Assembly: GCA_037139415.1 (NCBI GenBank)
Contig: JBAXGN010000036.1
Coordinates: forward strand, 1 to 48,265
From: Verrucomicrobiota bacterium
GTDB lineage: Bacteria > Verrucomicrobiota > Verrucomicrobiia > Limisphaerales > Fontisphaeraceae
Direction: 5' to 3'
DNA: 48,265 nucleotides
The notes below the pieces were generated by a model. That model saw only the letters and a list, made by a program, of their open reading frames with translations, was not told the DNA's origin and did no database searches. A program made the translations under genes and the position numbers. This document shows, piece after piece, positions 36,101 through 45,234 of the stretch (position 1 is its first letter; every line of letters starts with the position of its first letter).

Positions 36101-39100
36101 CGCTGATTATTTGGGCGGGGCCATAAGTGTGGAATACCTCAGCCAATTGCGCCTCAGTTACTGCACGTTGGCCAACAATATCTCCGGTCAATGGGGCGGG
36201 GCGGTGGATGTGAGCGGCGGTAGCATTTATGCTGCCAACTGTCTTTTTGCAAGTAATACGGTAACGGCCGCATTGGGACTGGGCGGCGGAGCGGTTTCCC
36301 TTTACACGGACATGGACTGCCACTTTGAGAATGTCACGTTTTCCGGCAATACTCTCGCTGCGGCGCGCGGCTTCGGCGGTGGGGCAATCTATGTGGAAAA
36401 TGCGGATGTCGGCACTCCGATGGACACTACCGTTACGAGTTGTACTTTTGTGAACAATCGCGATGCATCGGGGTTGGCAAGCTCGTTGCGTGCGATCGCG
36501 TTTGACACCACAGTTGACGTGAAAAACACCATCGTTGCGGATGGGCATGGCACCAACCTGGCAGTGGATGCCGGGGCGGAAATACGCACTTTGGGCGGGA
36601 ACATTTCTGATGACAGTACGCGCATTGTGTTTTCCCAGAGTGGTGATCCGGTTAACGTGGTCATTTTCACTAATGCATCAGATTTGGTCAGCGTCACCAA
36701 TGTTGGGTTGCTCCCCTTAACCAATAATGGCGGTGGAACTATGACCCATGCCTTGTCTGCCAGCAGTCCGGCCATTGGTCATGCAGTTACCAATAGCTTG
36801 GCCACTGACCAGCGCGGATATTTGCGGAGTGCCTCGGTGGACTCAGGCGCATACGAGTATGGGATTCCGTCCCATATTCGAATAAACGAAATCATGTTCA
36901 ATGCCTCAGCCGGATTAGCCAATCAATTCATTGAATTCATCAATTCCAAAGCCTCCACAACCACTAGTTTGACTGGTTTCACCGTGTGGGTTGATGGGAT
37001 TTTGGTGCATACATTTACGAGCGTGAGTCTGCCACCCTCAGCGGGCATTGTGTTGGCTGCCTCAGCCAGCGTAAGCGTACCGGCTCCCGTTGCGCGACAG
37101 AACGCCAATGGTCCAACCGGTCTGCTTAACCTGAGTGCCAACTCCAGTACCATAACGCTCAAGAATGCGTCTGGACAGGAAATCATAAGCGTCACATACA
37201 ACGGTTTATTCAATTCTGCAAGTTCTCCGCTGGTGGATGAATCCATCAATTTATCTCCTGAATTCCTTGGTTTCTCGTATGTTCCATACACGCAAGTGCC
37301 GTCGCGGCTCGATGGCTTGACTTCCTCACCAGGAGCAGACAATCAGGGTAAGCTTTTGGTCAAGGCCAATACACCGCCCATTGCGATCAATGACTTTGCG
37401 GCCACGGACCAAAATACCGCGACGAATCTCGCTGTGTTGGCCAATGATATCGAACTGGACTTGGAGGATACGATCCATATTCTTTGGGCAAGCAACAGCA
37501 CTTTGGGTGCCACGGTGACCGTTTCGTTGGACCGTCAGATCGTCACCTACAATCCCACCACCTCGGTGATATTGCGCGGACTTCCGGTTGGCGCGGTGAC
37601 GAATGATACTTTTAAGTACTGCATTATTGATTGCTGTGATCCGGCGACCGGGACCAATTGGGCCATGACCGGACTGAATTATACCGGTATGGTTACGGTC
37701 GCCGTCACCGGCCTGAATGACGCGCCAACTCCTCAAACGGATACGAATCTAACGGGACTGGCAACGTTGGCAAACCTCATTTTAAATATCAACGTTCAGA
37801 CAAATCTGCTGAATAACGATACCGACCCAGATACGGACGACAACGCTAATACTCTTTTGATCGCCGCAGTCCACAGTACCAGTAATTATGTTTCCAGTCT
37901 GGTTGCGACAAGTACACTGGGGGCGGTGGTGACGTTGGATGTACGGGCGGATCGCAATCAAACACGTATTCTCTATGACGGACGATTTTCCTCAAATTTG
38001 ATCGCGCTGGCACAGGGCGAAGTGGCGATTGATCAGTTCTGGTATTCGGTGGTTGATCGGCATGGAGCTTTGGGCCAAGCCGCTGTTTACATCACAGTTA
38101 CCGGGGTAAACGATCCACCCATTGCCATGCCTGATTTTCTGAGCACCGATGAGAATACCACCATCATTAATCCGGCATCCCGATTTCTGGTTAATGATTA
38201 CGATCCCGATCATGGTGCATCCACTAATTTTTCCATCGTTGGTGTCAGTAGCAGCAGTACCATGGGCGCGTTGGTGACCCTCACCGGCGCAAACGTCATT
38301 TATAATCCTTCTGCCTCCACCAATCTTTTAAAATTATCCCGCAAAGAATTCGCGGTTGATACATTCACCTATGTGATGACCGACGGTTTCGGCAGTTACA
38401 GCACCGGCCTCGTAAGTGTGACTGTGGCAGGAGTCAACAACCTGCCAGTCGCCATGCCGGACCACTACAACTACACCAATTCAGGCCAAATACTCACAGT
38501 TTCGGCCGCGAATGGCGTACTGGTGAACGATTATGACCCGGACGTAAACGGCATTCCTCCTGACGACGTAATTCGCGTAATTGCTTTCACCAATCATCAG
38601 ACCGCAGCCAGGGCAGTGGTGAACATGGACATTTACGGTGCCTTTACGTTTGATCCGAGTAACCGTTTTGACTGGCTTCCCCCCGGCCAAACCACCGATG
38701 AGATCTTCACCTATACACTGGCCGACAACTCCATGACCATTGCCACCGATGATGACTTTATGATTCAATCTGGCTCTGTCAGCAACAATTTGCCGGTTTT
38801 GGCTAACGATGGGTTGCTGACCGCCTCCGGCGGCACCTTGACGATCAGCGCGGTGGGAACGTCTGATAAGGGAGGGATCGTGAACATCGCGGCGGACAAG
38901 AAATCGTTAATTTACGCTCCTGCTCAAGGTTTTGTCGGCCTTGAAACTGTCACCTATACCATCTCGGATGGCCAGGATCGTAGTGATACTGCGACCGTGC
39001 ATTTACATGTTCTCTCCACCACCGTAAACGGCATCTTGACGGCCAACCCCGACAAGTTTTCTGTGGCCGCAGGGGCCACGGCCAGTCTTAACGTCTTGGC

Positions 39101-42100
39101 TAATGATTATGTATTGGGAACCAGCGGTGCCAACCTTGGCATTACCGGGGTAAGCACCGGTAGCGCGGGGGGGGTAATCGTTATCGCCGGCGCAGTTCCT
39201 AATAATACGTTGACATATACACCGCAACCGGGTGCGGGCGCTTCATTCCCATACTACGAAACCTTTAACTACGTGGTTAGTGGCACTGATTTGGGGAGTG
39301 CTACTGGCGCAGTGACCATTACTGTTGTCAGCCTTAGTAACTCATTGCCAGTTACTGCTGATACGTATGACGTGGCCGCGAACACTGGCAACAACCCCTT
39401 GGATGTGCTGGCCAACGATAAGTTGATTTCGGGTGTGAACCCGACCTTGACGATTGCCAGTATTCAAGCGACTGGCTTGGTGGGCACCGTTTCTTTGGAC
39501 ACCGGCAATAATCGCCTGCGCTACACACCAGCGCTCGGGTCCAACGATTATGTGGAAACTGATTTTTACTACACGGCGGTGGATGGCTCTGGCGCAACCG
39601 GCACCGGAACGGTTTCAATCAAGGTTAAAAACGCTGGATTGTTCGCTGTGGACAATGCCTATACGGTGCTCAAAAATAGCACCAACCTTTATCTGCCCGT
39701 ATTGGCTAATGACACCGCGCTGCCCGCCAGCGGTCAGGTGCTGACGATTTCCGCGATGGGCTTGGGAACGAATGCGCCCAATCAAGGGGGGACGGCGACA
39801 ATTAATGGCGGATCAAGCGCTATTCTCTATACTCCATTCAACAATTTTGCCGGCAATGAAACTTTCACCTATGAAATTTCGGATGGTTCTCTTTCCAGGG
39901 CGGAAGGGCGGGTGCGAATTAAAGTGGTGGATGTCGGTGCCATTCCGAGTAATCCGGACTACTACAGTGTCGCGCTCAACAGTTCTGGCAATTCCCTGCC
40001 GGTGCTGGTCAACGATTATGTTCTGCCGCGTGGATCGAGCACTCTAACGGTGGTTGCGCTGAACACCAACGGGCTGTTAGGCACGGTATCGTTGAGCTCT
40101 TCGAGCGCAGATAATACTGTGATATACACACCGCCATCCGGTTTTATTGGCCGCGATGTATTCAGCTACACGTGTCAGAACGAGCGCGGTGATCGCAGCA
40201 CGAATACCGTGTACCTAGTGGTCGGCAGCCTCTATACCACCACCGATTCTTTCTCCGTCGTTTCTGATACCACCTCCAATGTGCTGGATGTACTGGCGAA
40301 TGATGCGTTTTTCCCGAATACCAATGTCGTGCGTAAAATTGTTGGGGTGGGCGCAACCGATCAAGGCGGCTGGGTTAGCAACGCTGTTAATGCGGTCGTT
40401 TATTCTCCCGCCAGCGGTTTTGCCGGTTTGGAAAAATTCACTTACCGTGTGCTTGCTGATAACGGCGGAATGTACACGCAGTCTGTTGCCATCACCGTCA
40501 TTAAAGTGCGGTCGGACCGGACCAATGGGTTAGTGACGATAGCGGTGTGGGGTGTCAACCATCCACCCGTTGCCCGTCCGGATTTCTTTGCCACCGATGA
40601 AGATACTCCCTTGGTCATTCCTTCTATCAGCGTCATGGCGAATGACTCTGACCCGGATACAGGAATCCACTTTGTTTCGGCCGCAACTAACAGTGCTATG
40701 GGCGCGCTCATCAGCACCAATAATGGTAAGATTTTATATGATCCTCGCGGTGCCGTCGCGTTGCAAGCCCTCGCTAATCGTGAAGTCGCTCAGGACACGT
40801 TCACCTATACGATCGCTGACGATCAGGGAGCCACCGCCAGTACGGTTGTAACCATCACCGTAAGTGGCCGGAATGATCCGCCAATCCCGGGCACCAACAG
40901 TTACGCGACAACGGAGAAAACGATCCTCAACATTGTTGCCCCTGGTATTTTGTCCAGTGCCCATGATCCAGATGTAAATGGCATCGCGCCAGATGATACG
41001 CTCCACCTTATTCCAGCCACCAACCAAACCACAACTGCTGGGGCCAAAGTTACGCTGCGTGCGAATGGTAGCTTTACCTATGATCCATCGGGTAAATTCA
41101 ATTATTTGGCTGTGGGTCAGACCGCGACGGATTCTTTTGCCTATACCTTGGTGGATAGCAGTCTCACGATGGCCAGTGATGATCTCTTTACCGTGGTCAC
41201 CAATACCACTAATAATCTACTTCCAGTGCTGGCCAACGATGCGGTGTTTGCGAATACGGGTGGCAGCATGAGTGTGCTCAGTGTTGGCTCGCCAAGTGCT
41301 GGTGGTTTGGTTACCATTACTCCGGCCAAAGATGCGTTATATTATACTCCGGCGGCAGGTTTCACAGGCACGGAATCCTTTACTTACACAATTACCGACG
41401 GCCAACAAGGAGTGAATACCGCCACGGTTCGTGTCTCGGTCCTCGCGGCTCCGGCCAGCCCGATGTGCAACGCCGATTCATTTGTGGTCATGGGAAATAC
41501 CACGGCGAACATATTAAACGTTTTAACTAACGACTTTATCCTTCCAGGGACAGTCAGTGTTCGCCCCATCTCCTCGGTCGGCAGTGGTAATCGCGGTGGT
41601 ATTTTGGCGCTGAATTCTGATGCCACAGCGATTTTGTATTCTCCCGCATTTGGCTTTGCCGGCGTGGAAACGTTCAACTATCAGGTGATTGGGCTGACCG
41701 GTTTGGTGCAATCGGTAACCGCCACAATAAATGTCATACCAGTGATTCCCGACCGCACCAATGGAATCACCACCATCACGGTCACTGGGGTTAATGATCC
41801 GCCAACGCCCGCAGCGGATTACTTGAATGCGTACGCTGCCGTGGCATTGCAGGTCAACGTCCAGACGAATCTGTTGGCCAACGACACCGATCCGGATTCT
41901 GATGACAATGCCAATACCTTGTTAATCAGTTCCTTGCAAGCCACCACCAATAGTACGCCAGGTTTGCAAATATTCACCACGTTGGGGGCCAAAGTTGTTT
42001 TGGATATCCGTTTTGATAGGAATCAGTCCCAACTTACGTATGACCCGATAACGAGCGCCACGATTCAGGGGCTCTCTTATGGTCAAAGTGTGACGGATTG

Positions 42101-45032
42101 CTTCTATTACACAGTTTTGGACGGCCATGGCGCGAGCGGTTCAGCGCCTGTTTATGTTACCGTTAGTGCGGTCAATGTGCCGCCACAGGCCAATCGTGAT
42201 ACGGTGACCACTGATGAAGATACGCCATTAACCATTCCAACTGCGGTTTTGCTAAGCAACGATACTGATGTTAACCGTGCCGACGTGTTGCAGATCATCA
42301 GTGTATCCACCAACAGTGTTTATGGCGCGTCAGTCACTTTAAGTGGGACCAATGTTATATATAATCCAACAGTTTCAACGGCATTAAATGCATTGGCGCG
42401 CAAAGAAACCGCCTCTGATTCATTCACGTACATTCTTTCCGACGGAGCGGGTGGAACCAGCACGGGCATGGTTACAGTGGTGGTGCTGGGACGCAATGAC
42501 GCCCCAGTGGCGATGCCGGATTTCTTTGCCACCTTGGATACCGCGATGCTGTCTGTGGCTGCCCCGGGAGTGTTGACCAATGATTACGATCCGGACGTGA
42601 ATGGAATATTGCCAGACGATCAAATTCGCATGTTTTTCGCCACCAATACGCATTCAACACTCGGCGCGCCGGTAACGGTGAATTTGGATGGCAGTTTCAC
42701 GTATGATCCGCGCGGTGTATTCACGAATATGGTCGTGGATCAAACAACTAACGACACATTCACCTATGTCATTACTGACAGCAGCCTTACCATTGCCAAC
42801 GATGATGTCTTCAGCGCAAAACGAGGCAGTTCCAATAATGTGCTGCCTGTGTTGGCAAACGATGCCCTGCTATCGGGCATCGGGGGGTCTCTCAGCTTGT
42901 CCACCGTTGGCGTCCCAAATCAGGGTGGGAATGTCACCATCAATACTCAAAGCCAAGTGCTGGTTTATACTCCAGCGGTTAATTTCACCGGCACTGAAAC
43001 GTTTACCTACACGATTACTGATGCGCGTGGTGGCACCGATACAGCCACCGTAGCTATCAGGGTATTCGGCGACGTGGATAACCCCGTATTGGCGGCGAAT
43101 GCAGACCGATTCACGGTGGCCGCAGGCACTGCAACCGATCTTGACGTCTTGGCCAACGATAACATTTTGCCAAAATCAGGCAGCGCTCTCACCATCACTT
43201 CGACAAGCCAGCCAAATCTAAATGGTACGTTAAGCATTGTCGGCGCCAGCCCGGGCAATCATCTCGCCTACTCGCCAAATCCTGGCATCACTGCGTCATT
43301 CCCATATTTCGAAACGTTCACGTACACTGCCACCGGTGCCAACGGTTTATTGGCTACAGGGGCGGTCACGATACAGGTTATCAATCGCACCAATACGTTG
43401 GTAGTCAACCCGGATAGTTTTGTGGTAAGCTCCACCAGCAGCAATGTGCCATTGGATGTGCTGGCCAACGACATTGTACTGCCGGCGATTTCTACCAACC
43501 TGTCCATCACTATGTTGCAAACCAATGGAGTCATGGGGCGAGTGGCGATCGAGGCCTCTGGAAAACGCCTCTTATATACTCCATCTGCACTCACGAACAA
43601 TTATTCCGAACCGGTCTTTTCGTACACAATTTCCGATGGGGCGGGCGGTAGCGCCGTGGGGGCGGTTTCTGTGCGCGTCAAGCCAACGGGCTTATATGCG
43701 GTTCAGGACACCTATACTGTCATCAAGAACAGCACGAATGTCATCTTGCCGCCGTTGGTTAATGATCTGGTGTTGCCGGCGAGTGGTCAAACGCTGATGA
43801 TACTGAATATTGGCTTGGGCACGAACGCTCCCAGCCAGGGTGGTACGGTTTCAATCAATGCCTCCAGCAATTTACTGACGTATTCTCCGGTTGCCAATTA
43901 TGTCGGCGATGAAACATTTACCTACGAAATCACGGATGGCACATTGGCGCGCGCCCAGGCTCAAATTGTGATCCATGTGGTGGATACGGCAACCCTCAAT
44001 TCAAATCCTGACGCCTTCACTATCGCTCGCGATGCCGGCGCGCAAACGCTGGACGTGCTTCGCAATGATCGGGTGCTACCCACTTCTCTTGCGGTGTTGA
44101 CCATTGCCGGGATTACAACCAATGGAGTGCGCGGTGCTTTGGCTCTGACCGGAGCGGGAGCCAATAATGCCATCACGTACACACCGCCGGCGGGTTTCAT
44201 TGGGCGTGAGGTTTTTTCGTATGCCGTTACCGATCAATATGGAAATCGCAGTACCAATTCAGTGACTCTGCAAGTGGGTGAATTGGTAGGTCGCAACGAT
44301 CAATTTGCCGTGTTGGAAAACTCCACCAATAGCGTGCTGGATGTGCTGGCGAACGATCTTATCCTATCAGACCCTGCCAGCGTGCGCAATTTGGCTGGTG
44401 TGGGTGCGGGCAACCGAGGTGGCCTGGTCAGCACCAATCTTGCAGGGAACCGGGTCATATACACCCCAGCTCCCGGGTACACGGGGGTGGAGAATTTTAC
44501 GTACTACTTAGCCGATGACTCTGGCCGATGGCTCACGCAAATGGTTGCTGTGGCAGTGATGCCCATCGGCTCGGATCGAAGTACGGGTGCAGTGAACATC
44601 ATCGTTTCCCGTACTGGTCCAAAGTCAATTTGGCGGCAACAAATATTTGCCCCGACCATTCTTGCCAATCCCTCCCTGCAGGCCACCGTGTGGGGTGACA
44701 ACGCGGATCCGGACCACGATGGTTTAAGCAATCGCCAGGAGTACCTTCTCGGTTCCAATCCGACCAATACCGTTAGCGTCGGGCAATTGGTGGTTGCCAA
44801 CACTCTAAGCGCGGATTCGCAGCACGTTTCATTCTCTTTCCCGCGACGGCGGAACGATCCAACCATTATTTGTACACTGCTCATTTCTCAGGATTTACGG
44901 ATTTGGCAGTCCGGACAAAGTTTGATTGATCGGGAAACGGTTATCGCGATCAATGCTGATTTTGAATCGGTGACTTGGTTGATTCGCAAAGATCCGAATC
45001 ATAAATTGTTCTATCGGTTGGGTATGCAATAG
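33177..45032 (+). CDS. Giant cadherin/Ig-like repeat surface protein with beta-helix core
   Basis: A 3951-residue exported protein with a signal peptide (about residues 1-33). Regions: about 34-875, CSPG/cadherin-like repeats ending SVNDPPSISG or AVNDPPVITL; about 876-1230, a right-handed beta-helix of polymorphic-membrane-protein type (GGAISVEYL, GGAVDVSGG, GGAVSLYTD), introduced by TNDSGPGTLRQAV; about 1233-1390, a lamin-tail-like domain (IRINEIMFNAS, SPGADNQG); about 1400-3810, about 23 cadherin/Ig-like modules with PVLANDxxLP, LTYTPAAGFxG and FTYTITDG; about 3815-3951, a C-terminal domain with DPDHDGLSNRQEYLLGSNP and a final LFYRLGMQ. The modules form a three-copy super-repeat. Asp-rich DPD motifs suggest Ca2+ rigidification. 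A long surface fibre or adhesin is the likely role. It is the sixth gene of the operon. Confidence 0.9.
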   Translation: MKTMTHTIMSNATKAILTICCFLALAPWKVTAALSQITTLPDQHVVVNASLMDISLDNYFSGATSYAASVTNASPIVSVSLVSGGRTLRLNFDNFNTGTNNVIVVATDGIINITNVFAVWEMKAATGNMGNLTVNEDSPTTNFNLSTIYTYAVGYKVLANNHPEIVNASISGSTLTLSFPTNANGIAQISLFATNAADPNIDVFNVTVNPVPDYPTIIVPGVMPLTVNDNATIPPFANVVITNVDGANQTMDVFVQLTNASKGSFGGPAVGAGGFNIVGDGTSGKYALLGATATNITALIQQLIFTPSANQVPVGDSETQLVTIIVTNNSSGLASWNSNTLIKVVSVNDPPSISGTSSNSQLVFSGQSIKPFSSVIVSDPDVSDTAGYGQALNLVITVSGDTGGKLTYSGSSGFTQSGSVYSLSTRPASVITAAIQAMVWQATAATLANPVSNSFQIQVTDSLGASVSDNSTTIQTVTPFVSPDITGSISDQPAPDNQALLCFSQIKIQGSGTKVQIRLLRESDLASSGDQFGQLVNLGSNGFVKVNTGSSAYYQLDNTTMDQATPLLKNVAFRPNENQVSGPTRVIMEIKLFNSGGSVLGSDSKTSVIIQPVNDLPIILGAKAGTYITDHQVATPFLTRTNPQPNLVRIIDVDQAGTQPVTVTIQLDDALKGGFTNSLAAGFHLVAGQYVLTNVTPDVASSNLEMLVFKPTPNRLAPGYTETVKFTLYVDDGQGQGTVKNDVTTVIVNAVNDPPVITLMPSNVLTAIGSSVINPFAACTIADPNIGDVLNVNITLDDPAKGTFSALGGFTNSPAYTFIGSAAQANTDFKNLIYNPNLAYSPPPGQSAKVVTFTITVYDSLNATFTTNLTLNVINTNRTWIVTTTNDSGPGTLRQAVSSAGNGDQIVFNMTNLPAIIRLNTEIVLNKALRINGPGADKVTISGDSNGDGVPDVRIFHITNSAIVSIAGLTMSYGSADYLGGAISVEYLSQLRLSYCTLANNISGQWGGAVDVSGGSIYAANCLFASNTVTAALGLGGGAVSLYTDMDCHFENVTFSGNTLAAARGFGGGAIYVENADVGTPMDTTVTSCTFVNNRDASGLASSLRAIAFDTTVDVKNTIVADGHGTNLAVDAGAEIRTLGGNISDDSTRIVFSQSGDPVNVVIFTNASDLVSVTNVGLLPLTNNGGGTMTHALSASSPAIGHAVTNSLATDQRGYLRSASVDSGAYEYGIPSHIRINEIMFNASAGLANQFIEFINSKASTTTSLTGFTVWVDGILVHTFTSVSLPPSAGIVLAASASVSVPAPVARQNANGPTGLLNLSANSSTITLKNASGQEIISVTYNGLFNSASSPLVDESINLSPEFLGFSYVPYTQVPSRLDGLTSSPGADNQGKLLVKANTPPIAINDFAATDQNTATNLAVLANDIELDLEDTIHILWASNSTLGATVTVSLDRQIVTYNPTTSVILRGLPVGAVTNDTFKYCIIDCCDPATGTNWAMTGLNYTGMVTVAVTGLNDAPTPQTDTNLTGLATLANLILNINVQTNLLNNDTDPDTDDNANTLLIAAVHSTSNYVSSLVATSTLGAVVTLDVRADRNQTRILYDGRFSSNLIALAQGEVAIDQFWYSVVDRHGALGQAAVYITVTGVNDPPIAMPDFLSTDENTTIINPASRFLVNDYDPDHGASTNFSIVGVSSSSTMGALVTLTGANVIYNPSASTNLLKLSRKEFAVDTFTYVMTDGFGSYSTGLVSVTVAGVNNLPVAMPDHYNYTNSGQILTVSAANGVLVNDYDPDVNGIPPDDVIRVIAFTNHQTAARAVVNMDIYGAFTFDPSNRFDWLPPGQTTDEIFTYTLADNSMTIATDDDFMIQSGSVSNNLPVLANDGLLTASGGTLTISAVGTSDKGGIVNIAADKKSLIYAPAQGFVGLETVTYTISDGQDRSDTATVHLHVLSTTVNGILTANPDKFSVAAGATASLNVLANDYVLGTSGANLGITGVSTGSAGGVIVIAGAVPNNTLTYTPQPGAGASFPYYETFNYVVSGTDLGSATGAVTITVVSLSNSLPVTADTYDVAANTGNNPLDVLANDKLISGVNPTLTIASIQATGLVGTVSLDTGNNRLRYTPALGSNDYVETDFYYTAVDGSGATGTGTVSIKVKNAGLFAVDNAYTVLKNSTNLYLPVLANDTALPASGQVLTISAMGLGTNAPNQGGTATINGGSSAILYTPFNNFAGNETFTYEISDGSLSRAEGRVRIKVVDVGAIPSNPDYYSVALNSSGNSLPVLVNDYVLPRGSSTLTVVALNTNGLLGTVSLSSSSADNTVIYTPPSGFIGRDVFSYTCQNERGDRSTNTVYLVVGSLYTTTDSFSVVSDTTSNVLDVLANDAFFPNTNVVRKIVGVGATDQGGWVSNAVNAVVYSPASGFAGLEKFTYRVLADNGGMYTQSVAITVIKVRSDRTNGLVTIAVWGVNHPPVARPDFFATDEDTPLVIPSISVMANDSDPDTGIHFVSAATNSAMGALISTNNGKILYDPRGAVALQALANREVAQDTFTYTIADDQGATASTVVTITVSGRNDPPIPGTNSYATTEKTILNIVAPGILSSAHDPDVNGIAPDDTLHLIPATNQTTTAGAKVTLRANGSFTYDPSGKFNYLAVGQTATDSFAYTLVDSSLTMASDDLFTVVTNTTNNLLPVLANDAVFANTGGSMSVLSVGSPSAGGLVTITPAKDALYYTPAAGFTGTESFTYTITDGQQGVNTATVRVSVLAAPASPMCNADSFVVMGNTTANILNVLTNDFILPGTVSVRPISSVGSGNRGGILALNSDATAILYSPAFGFAGVETFNYQVIGLTGLVQSVTATINVIPVIPDRTNGITTITVTGVNDPPTPAADYLNAYAAVALQVNVQTNLLANDTDPDSDDNANTLLISSLQATTNSTPGLQIFTTLGAKVVLDIRFDRNQSQLTYDPITSATIQGLSYGQSVTDCFYYTVLDGHGASGSAPVYVTVSAVNVPPQANRDTVTTDEDTPLTIPTAVLLSNDTDVNRADVLQIISVSTNSVYGASVTLSGTNVIYNPTVSTALNALARKETASDSFTYILSDGAGGTSTGMVTVVVLGRNDAPVAMPDFFATLDTAMLSVAAPGVLTNDYDPDVNGILPDDQIRMFFATNTHSTLGAPVTVNLDGSFTYDPRGVFTNMVVDQTTNDTFTYVITDSSLTIANDDVFSAKRGSSNNVLPVLANDALLSGIGGSLSLSTVGVPNQGGNVTINTQSQVLVYTPAVNFTGTETFTYTITDARGGTDTATVAIRVFGDVDNPVLAANADRFTVAAGTATDLDVLANDNILPKSGSALTITSTSQPNLNGTLSIVGASPGNHLAYSPNPGITASFPYFETFTYTATGANGLLATGAVTIQVINRTNTLVVNPDSFVVSSTSSNVPLDVLANDIVLPAISTNLSITMLQTNGVMGRVAIEASGKRLLYTPSALTNNYSEPVFSYTISDGAGGSAVGAVSVRVKPTGLYAVQDTYTVIKNSTNVILPPLVNDLVLPASGQTLMILNIGLGTNAPSQGGTVSINASSNLLTYSPVANYVGDETFTYEITDGTLARAQAQIVIHVVDTATLNSNPDAFTIARDAGAQTLDVLRNDRVLPTSLAVLTIAGITTNGVRGALALTGAGANNAITYTPPAGFIGREVFSYAVTDQYGNRSTNSVTLQVGELVGRNDQFAVLENSTNSVLDVLANDLILSDPASVRNLAGVGAGNRGGLVSTNLAGNRVIYTPAPGYTGVENFTYYLADDSGRWLTQMVAVAVMPIGSDRSTGAVNIIVSRTGPKSIWRQQIFAPTILANPSLQATVWGDNADPDHDGLSNRQEYLLGSNPTNTVSVGQLVVANTLSADSQHVSFSFPRRRNDPTIICTLLISQDLRIWQSGQSLIDRETVIAINADFESVTWLIRKDPNHKLFYRLGMQ
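37710..40555 (+). repeat. Super-repeat copy 1 (modules A-I) inside the 3951-residue gene
   Basis: Nine modules in the order A-B-C-D-E-F-G-H-I. Module markers: A, NVQTNLLNNDTDPDTDDNAN; B, MPDFLSTDENT; C, VLVNDYDPDVNG; D, NNLPVLANDGLL; E, SLNVLANDYVLG; F, NPLDVLANDKLIS; G, LGTNAPNQGG; H, LPVLVNDYVLPRG; I, VLDVLANDAFF, closing with SDRTNGLVTI. Boundaries are accurate to about 20 bases. Confidence 0.75.
40556..41785 (+). repeat. Super-repeat copy 2 (modules B-C-D-I only)
   Basis: This shorter copy has B (RPDFFATDEDT), C (SSAHDPDVNG), D (NNLLPVLANDAVF) and I (ILNVLTNDFILPG), closing with PDRTNGITTI. Module A and the block E-H present in the other two copies are absent, with the reading frame kept throughout. 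Confidence 0.7.
41786..44610 (+). repeat. Super-repeat copy 3 (modules A-I)
   Basis: The full nine-module order is repeated. Markers: A, NVQTNLLANDTDPDSDDNAN; B, TVTTDEDT; C, VLTNDYDPDVNG; D, NNVLPVLANDALL; E, DLDVLANDNILP; F, VPLDVLANDIVLP; G, LGTNAPSQGG; H, TLDVLRNDRVLP; I, VLDVLANDLILSD, closing with SDRSTGAVNI. The protein-level match to copy 1 is strong module by module, while the DNA is clearly diverged, so the duplication is old. Confidence 0.75.
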
Positions 45033-45234
45033 TCGCGTGCGAGTGCCTTGATGAATTGCGATACAAGATGGTTTGGAATGGCATATTTGATTAAACAAAA
45101 TTTGTAAAAGTGCGTGCAAAATTTGACAACGCCTCAGATGAGGCACATGTTACGGACCTTAGTTTGCGAAGAGTCTGGAGCTTTGGTGGCTTGTGGTCCG
45201 GGAAAATAATTTAGAAAAGTGAATAAGGCAGCCT
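45033..45234 (+). promoter_or_regulatory. Leader of the haemagglutinin-like gene, promoter and palindrome
   Basis: This 202-base gap separates the operon from the next gene. A perfect -35 box TTGACA (45123-45128) is followed by the near-palindrome GCCTCAGATGAGGC (45131-45144, 6-bp arms with a 2-base centre). A weak -10 candidate TGTTAC (45148-45153) comes after a 19-base spacing. A dimeric regulator bound to the palindrome would sit between the promoter boxes. The gene itself has AAGG about 8 bases before its ATG. No terminator with a T-tract is evident after the 3951-residue gene. Confidence 0.5.
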
